A stretch of DNA of 64,000 nucleotides from Rothia endophytica (GTDB taxonomy: Bacteria > Actinomycetota > Actinomycetes > Actinomycetales > Micrococcaceae): contig NZ_CAKMSJ010000004.1 in NCBI RefSeq assembly GCF_928381505.1, positions 1-64,000 of the forward strand, read 5' to 3'. The notes under the pieces were generated by a model. The model worked only from the letters and a program-made list of their open reading frames with translations, was not told the DNA's origin and did not search any database. Shown in pieces: positions 60,080-64,000 of this stretch. Position numbers and translations under genes: made by a program. Numbering within the stretch: the stretch's first letter is position 1; every line of letters begins with the position of its first letter.

Positions 60080-61060
60080 ATGCAATATCGCCAAGTGGGC
60101 CGCAGCGGCCTGACCGTATCAACCGTTGGCCTGGGCTGTAACAACCTAGGTAGAAGCAAAACTGCCACCGAAACCCAGGCCGGCACCAACGATGTGCTGG
60201 CAGCCGCCGTGGAGCAGGGCATCACTCTCTTTGACGTTGCCGATATTTACGGGGCTCGACCTGGGGTATCTGAAACCATGTTCGGCCAGGCGCTCAAAGA
60301 TACCGGCATTGACCGGGATGAAATCGTGATTGTTTCTAAATTTGGCATGGATATGGATGGCGCCAACGGCGCTGATCACGGGGTGAGAGGCTCCCGTCGT
60401 TACATCATGCGCGCTATCGAAACGTCCCTGGACCGCTTGGGTACTGACTATATTGACCTCTACTTCCACCACACCCCTGACCCCGCTACCCCCGTGGAAG
60501 AAACCCTGGGGGCACTAGCCACCTTGATTGAGCAGGGCAAAGTGCGCTACGTGGGAAGCTCCAATCATTCCGGTTGGCAGATAGCTCAGGCGGAATATGT
60601 GGGGCGACAGCTAGGCACTCGCTACATTGCCGCCGAGAACCACTACAACCTGCTGGATCGCCGCGCCGAGCTAGAAGTACTGCCGGCTGCCCGCGAGTTT
60701 GGTCTGGGTGTCCTGCCCTACTTCCCGCTGGCTAATGGTCTGCTGACCGGCAAGTACAACCCCGGTAAGGACGCTGTTGAGGGGCGTCTAACCCGCATTA
60801 AGCCCGAATTGCTGGACTCGGCTGACTGGGGTCAGATGCGTGCCTTCTCGGAGTTTGCCGCCGAGCGCGGACTGACCGAGGTGCAGGTCGCTTTCTCCTG
60901 GCTGGCCCAGCAGCACCCAGTGTCATCGGTCATCGCTGGCGCTACCACCATTGACCAGGTGCGCACCAATGCTGCCGCCGTAGCCACCCGGTTCAGCGAG
61001 GACGACTTGGCCCAGCTGGACGCCATCTTCCCCGCGCCGCCCAAGATCGCCCCCTTCTAG
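60080..61060 (+). CDS. Aldo/keto reductase
   Basis: This 326-residue TIM-barrel NADPH enzyme has the motifs MQYRQVGRSGLTVSTVGLG, FDVADIYG (catalytic Asp/Tyr), VIVSKFG (Lys), IDLYFHHTPD (His region) and SSVIAGATTIDQVRTN (cofactor). ATG 60080 is preferred because GGGAG lies 7 bases upstream and MQYR is the usual start; ATG 60074 is the alternative. Substrate unknown. Confidence 0.9.
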   Translation: MQYRQVGRSGLTVSTVGLGCNNLGRSKTATETQAGTNDVLAAAVEQGITLFDVADIYGARPGVSETMFGQALKDTGIDRDEIVIVSKFGMDMDGANGADHGVRGSRRYIMRAIETSLDRLGTDYIDLYFHHTPDPATPVEETLGALATLIEQGKVRYVGSSNHSGWQIAQAEYVGRQLGTRYIAAENHYNLLDRRAELEVLPAAREFGLGVLPYFPLANGLLTGKYNPGKDAVEGRLTRIKPELLDSADWGQMRAFSEFAAERGLTEVQVAFSWLAQQHPVSSVIAGATTIDQVRTNAAAVATRFSEDDLAQLDAIFPAPPKIAPF

Positions 61061-61086
61061 GCTGCGTCCGCTCACTGATGTAACCC

Positions 61087-61123
61087 AAAAAGCCTGCCCC
61101 CAGATAACGGGGGCAGGCTTTTT
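61087..61123. terminator. Bidirectional terminator
   Basis: 15-bp arms AAAAAGCCTGCCCCC/GGGGGCAGGCTTTTT with a 7-base loop. Confidence 0.9.
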
Positions 61124-61154
61124 GCTGAACTTCTATAAAGAGACGAGAAGGAGC

Positions 61155-62108
61155 TTAGATATCTTTGGTGGTGAAGAGAATCTCGTCGCGCTCAAAATCT
61201 GTATTGATTTCGAGAGTGATGTCATTAGCATCTGCCACAGCGAAAGCCATATCGAAGGTTACCTTGTCACCAGGCAGGAGCTTGGTTGAGGGAGCACTAC
61301 CCAAGTTCTGTTCGCTGTCAAAAATCTGGTTAGCTTCAACGCCTGCTGAATTGCCGCTAGCCAAGAACATGCCGGGATCGAAGGTCTCCCGTGAACCATT
61401 TTCAATGGTCACAGCAAACACTACATAGTTCTTGAGTGCATCATTATCATCACCAGCAGCAGTATCGCTGGGGGTGTAGTCGGTGCGGGGCTCTGAGACG
61501 GTTACTTTAACGCCGTCATTGTATTCAGCGGTTTCCCCAAACTTGAGCACGCCGTCAAGTGAAGCGGCACTCTGCTCATTAGAACCAGCGGCTGAGGTGT
61601 CATCGGCAGCTGCTGACGCGCTGGGGGTTGCTGTAGCGGATACGGAGGCCTGAGCGTCCTGTATCATCTGTTCAAACTCGGGATCATTTGCAATGGTATT
61701 TGCCGCGAAAACAACCATGGCGATGATTGAAGCAATCGTTCCAACGGCAGATAGCACAATAGCAATAATGGAGGTAATTTTTTCCTTAAATTTTTGGAAA
61801 AGACCAACAATGCCGGTCACAAAACCGGCAAAGAGCAGAAGCCAGCCGAAGAGGGCTGTTGCGGGGAAGAGACCCAGCACAAAACCAAGCGCAGAAAGCG
61901 CCAGGGCAACGATGCCAACCGTATTCTTGGGCTTCTTACCGCCGGATTGCTGGGGGTCAGCTGCGGATGTGCCGTAGGTAGGAGCGCCGTGGGGTTGTTG
62001 GTAAGCCCCGCCGTTCTGCGAGGTTCCACTTTGGGAACCGTAAGAACCGTAGCTTTGAGCGTTGGGGGAATTATTTTCGGGGGTGGGAGTGTTACTGTTC
62101 TCAGTCAT
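61155..62108 (-). CDS. DUF4352-type membrane protein
   Basis: This 317-residue protein has a disordered N-terminus rich in Asn/Ser/Gly/Gln (residues 1-55), three or four helices (about 60-145), a Ser/Ala-rich linker, and an external DUF4352-like beta domain (ETAEYNDGVKVTVSEPRTDY, YVVFAVTIENGSRETFDPG, LLPGDKVTFDMAF). ATG 62108 comes 7 bases after TAATAT on the minus strand, which suggests a leaderless mRNA. The function of such proteins is unknown; related ones are surface or telomeric-repeat-like membrane proteins. Confidence 0.75.
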   Translation of the reverse strand: MTENSNTPTPENNSPNAQSYGSYGSQSGTSQNGGAYQQPHGAPTYGTSAADPQQSGGKKPKNTVGIVALALSALGFVLGLFPATALFGWLLLFAGFVTGIVGLFQKFKEKITSIIAIVLSAVGTIASIIAMVVFAANTIANDPEFEQMIQDAQASVSATATPSASAAADDTSAAGSNEQSAASLDGVLKFGETAEYNDGVKVTVSEPRTDYTPSDTAAGDDNDALKNYVVFAVTIENGSRETFDPGMFLASGNSAGVEANQIFDSEQNLGSAPSTKLLPGDKVTFDMAFAVADANDITLEINTDFERDEILFTTKDI

Positions 62109-62247
62109 ACAGCATATATTACAGCTCACATTCAATAAGTCTGAACGTTACCTGAGAATCATGGCGCGCATCTGTGCGGCGGTCCACCGGTACGCTCACG
62201 CACAAGAAAAAGAGCGTTAGAATATCTCAGGTCTATCAAGGAGCGCC

Positions 62248-63480
62248 ATGAATACAACCCACCCACGCAGGGTGAACCTCTACACCTGGATTATCTGCCT
62301 GGGCGGGTTCCTCTTCGGCTACGATACCGGCATTATCAACGGTGCTCTGCCTTTCCTGCAGCAGGACTTTCACCTCTCGCCGGCAGCTGAGGGCATTGCT
62401 ACCTCAGCCCTTACTCTCGGGGCTGCTTTCGGTGCTCTGGTAGCAGGTCAGCTGATTGACCGCTTTGGACGCCGCCGCGTCCTCCTCGCTTTAGCTGTCG
62501 TGTTCGCCCTGGGCTCGCTGGGGCTGGCGTCCGCTCATATTCTGCAGGTCTTTATCGTCTTCCGCGTCATCATTGGTCTGGCGGTAGGTGCGGCATCAGC
62601 AGTGGTACCCATCTACCTGGCGGAGATTTCGCCGGCTAACCGCCGCGGCTCGGTAGTGACCCGCAACCAGTTCATGATTGTCTTCGGTCAGCTGGCAGCC
62701 TACGTCACCAACGCCTTCATCGGCACTGCTTTTGCTCATGAGAGCTCCATATGGCGAGTCATGTTCGCCATCTCAATTGCACCTGCCGTCCTGCTTTTTG
62801 TGGGTATGCTCATCGTTCCGGAGTCCCCGCGCTACCGCAAGGACTCCACCGTGCAGCGCGGTGCCGTCCGTCAGCTGTGGCGGGATCCTGCACTGCGCTC
62901 CCTCCTGCTTGTTGCTGCTGCAATCGGTATTGTGCAGCAGGCAACCGGCGTCAACGCCCTCATGTACTACGGAACTCAGGTGCTGCGCGAAGCAGGCTTC
63001 TCTACAGATGCAGCCTTGACCGCCAATATCTCCAATGGTGTGCTCTCGGTAGTTGGTGCCGCCCTTGGTCTGTGGTTTGTTGGACGCTTCCCGCGCCGCA
63101 CCGTGCTGACCATTGGTTTGGCTGGGACTACTGTCTCACTGGCAGCGCTGGCGGTCAGCTCCCAGCTGCTGGATGCGTCTGCTCGCCCCTGGGCAACCCT
63201 CTTTATCTCTATTGTCTTCTTGGTCTTCCAGCAGGGTGCGGTATCGCCGGTGACCTGGGTGCTCATGAGCGAAATCTTCCCGGCTTCTGTGCGTGGCGCC
63301 GGTATGGGTGTGGCTACTTTTGTATCCTGGATTGCCAACTTCGCGGTATCTCTGACCTTCCCCCTCTTCCTCGCCAGTTTGGGGCTGGGTACCACCTTCG
63401 CCCTCTTTGCAGTCATCGGCATCGGCTTGATTGTCTTTACCCGTCTGCGTGTACCCGAAACCTCGGGTAAAGAAATGTAG
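62248..63480 (+). CDS. MFS sugar porter (sugar:H+ symporter)
   Basis: This 410-residue transporter with 12 helices has sugar-porter signatures: GGFLFGYDTGIINGALPF, DRFGRRRVL, VPIYLAEISPANRRG, VPESPRYR, QQATGVNALMYYG and VPETSGKEM. It resembles inositol/xylose symporters. ATG 62248 follows AAGGAG. An isomerase/epimerase gene lies convergent downstream, consistent with sugar or inositol use. Confidence 0.92.
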   Translation: MNTTHPRRVNLYTWIICLGGFLFGYDTGIINGALPFLQQDFHLSPAAEGIATSALTLGAAFGALVAGQLIDRFGRRRVLLALAVVFALGSLGLASAHILQVFIVFRVIIGLAVGAASAVVPIYLAEISPANRRGSVVTRNQFMIVFGQLAAYVTNAFIGTAFAHESSIWRVMFAISIAPAVLLFVGMLIVPESPRYRKDSTVQRGAVRQLWRDPALRSLLLVAAAIGIVQQATGVNALMYYGTQVLREAGFSTDAALTANISNGVLSVVGAALGLWFVGRFPRRTVLTIGLAGTTVSLAALAVSSQLLDASARPWATLFISIVFLVFQQGAVSPVTWVLMSEIFPASVRGAGMGVATFVSWIANFAVSLTFPLFLASLGLGTTFALFAVIGIGLIVFTRLRVPETSGKEM

Positions 63481-63514
63481 CGGCGCCCCTTTCGGGCTTT
63501 CCTTATGAAAAAAT

Positions 63515-63541
63515 GCCCCCTGCGCCTTTAGCGCTGGGGGC
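63515..63541. terminator. Bidirectional terminator
   Basis: 11-bp stem GCCCCCTGCGC/GCGCTGGGGGC (one mismatch) with flanking A and T runs. Confidence 0.8.
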
Positions 63542-63556
63542 TTTTAGTGTGTGAGG

Positions 63557-64000
63557 CTACTTGACCTTGATGCCTGCAATATCAGCGGCTTTTATCAGGG
63601 TGCGGGTAGCGTACTCCAAGCCCTCGATGGCGCCCATGGAGGTGTCTTCATGCTCGATATTGACCCACATGTTCTCATCTACCTCGTAGAGAGCCTTCAT
63701 GAACTCTGCCCAGTAGGCGGCATCGTGTCCTACACCCACTGCTACGAAGTCCCAGGCTGAATCCTTGGGCCACTCGTTGACCCATTCATCACCACCCAGA
63801 TTGACACGGTTTTCTTCGGGGGAGAGACGGCGGAAACGCTCATCCAGTACACCGTAAATCTCGGCGTTCTCGCGGTTGATGCGTACATCCTTAGCTGCTG
63901 AGTGGAAGGTGAGATCGCCCAGCCAGCGCACTGCCGCAACGGGATCCATCTGCTGCCAGAAGAGGTGGGACGCGTCCAGCTCAACGCCGATGTGTTTAGC
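63557..64000 (-). CDS. Sugar phosphate isomerase/epimerase (xylose isomerase-like TIM barrel), 5' end outside window
   Basis: The frame is open to the right edge, giving the last 147 residues. Visible are IGVELDASHLFWQQMDP, VRWLGDLTFHSAAKD (metal-binding region), VGVGHDAAYWAEFMKAL and NIEHEDTSMGAIEG (Glu ligand region), as in IolE/IolI-like TIM-barrel enzymes. It would isomerise or epimerise a sugar or inositol derivative with a divalent metal. It is convergent with the sugar porter. Confidence 0.85.
   Translation of the reverse strand, partial: AKHIGVELDASHLFWQQMDPVAAVRWLGDLTFHSAAKDVRINRENAEIYGVLDERFRRLSPEENRVNLGGDEWVNEWPKDSAWDFVAVGVGHDAAYWAEFMKALYEVDENMWVNIEHEDTSMGAIEGLEYATRTLIKAADIAGIKVK

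Overview
The window looks like the chromosome of a mid-GC actinobacterium of the Micrococcaceae, most likely Rothia. This is inferred from the gene families: an anchored-repeat zinc ABC system with sortase-type surface proteins (C-terminal LAHTG and LAYTG signals), an excalibur-bearing 5'-nucleotidase, several GTG/TTG starts and a few apparently leaderless genes. No rRNA, tRNA, CRISPR array or complete IS element was found.

Layout. 1-3.5 kb: the 3' end of an Rhs/YD-repeat toxin gene followed by duplicated, partly fused and decayed copies of its tail and of a small membrane-anchored putative immunity protein. 3.5-24 kb: mostly housekeeping and metabolic genes (phage-connector-like orphan gene with a structured leader, DUF808 protein, Old Yellow Enzyme, thiolase, alcohol dehydrogenase, AbgT transporter plus M20 amidohydrolase, wall-anchored 5'-nucleotidase, TIGR01777 epimerase, XRE-ImmA regulator with a partner, AGCS symporter, two tandem nhaA genes with a Ca-site-like tail). 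24-31.3 kb: MarR regulator, a gene-free region with a dense cluster of DnaA boxes, sodA, a degenerate nuclease-like lipoprotein coupled to a NUDIX/NrtR-like gene, selO and a zinc alcohol dehydrogenase.

31.3-37.7 kb: a five-gene zinc-uptake operon (wall-anchored protein, lipoprotein receptor, membrane-anchored protein, ATPase, permease) whose promoter has a Zur/Fur-type palindrome in the -35/-10 spacer. 37.9-43.4 kb: an NRAMP-like transporter, an FCD-type GntR regulator and a PxpBC fusion / biotin carboxylase-BCCP pair. The two transcription units share a palindrome of the type FCD regulators bind.

43.6-52.4 kb is the most interesting part: a compact class V lanthipeptide (or thioamitide-related) gene cluster without YcaO. 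It has a NatAB-type ABC exporter, a 45-residue membrane peptide, an APH-fold kinase, a HopA1-type lyase, two paralogous 51-52 residue precursor peptides missed by length-limited ORF calling, an EpiD/CypD-type flavoprotein cysteine decarboxylase, a second degenerate APH-fold protein and two M16 peptidase subunits. Both precursors end in T-L-x-A-G-C and keep an inner Cys, which predicts one (methyl)lanthionine and a C-terminal AviMeCys ring. Convergent to it (52.4-54.6 kb) lies an operon of a 60-residue secreted Cys-containing peptide, a histidine kinase and a LuxR-type response regulator, which looks like a peptide-sensing circuit.

54.9-64 kb: an ornithine-cyclodeaminase-like protein, an M13 peptidase, a DHA2 drug-efflux pump with an operator-like inverted repeat, a 59-bp nearly loopless palindrome, an aldo/keto reductase, a DUF4352 membrane protein, a sugar porter and the 3' part of a sugar-phosphate isomerase/epimerase gene.
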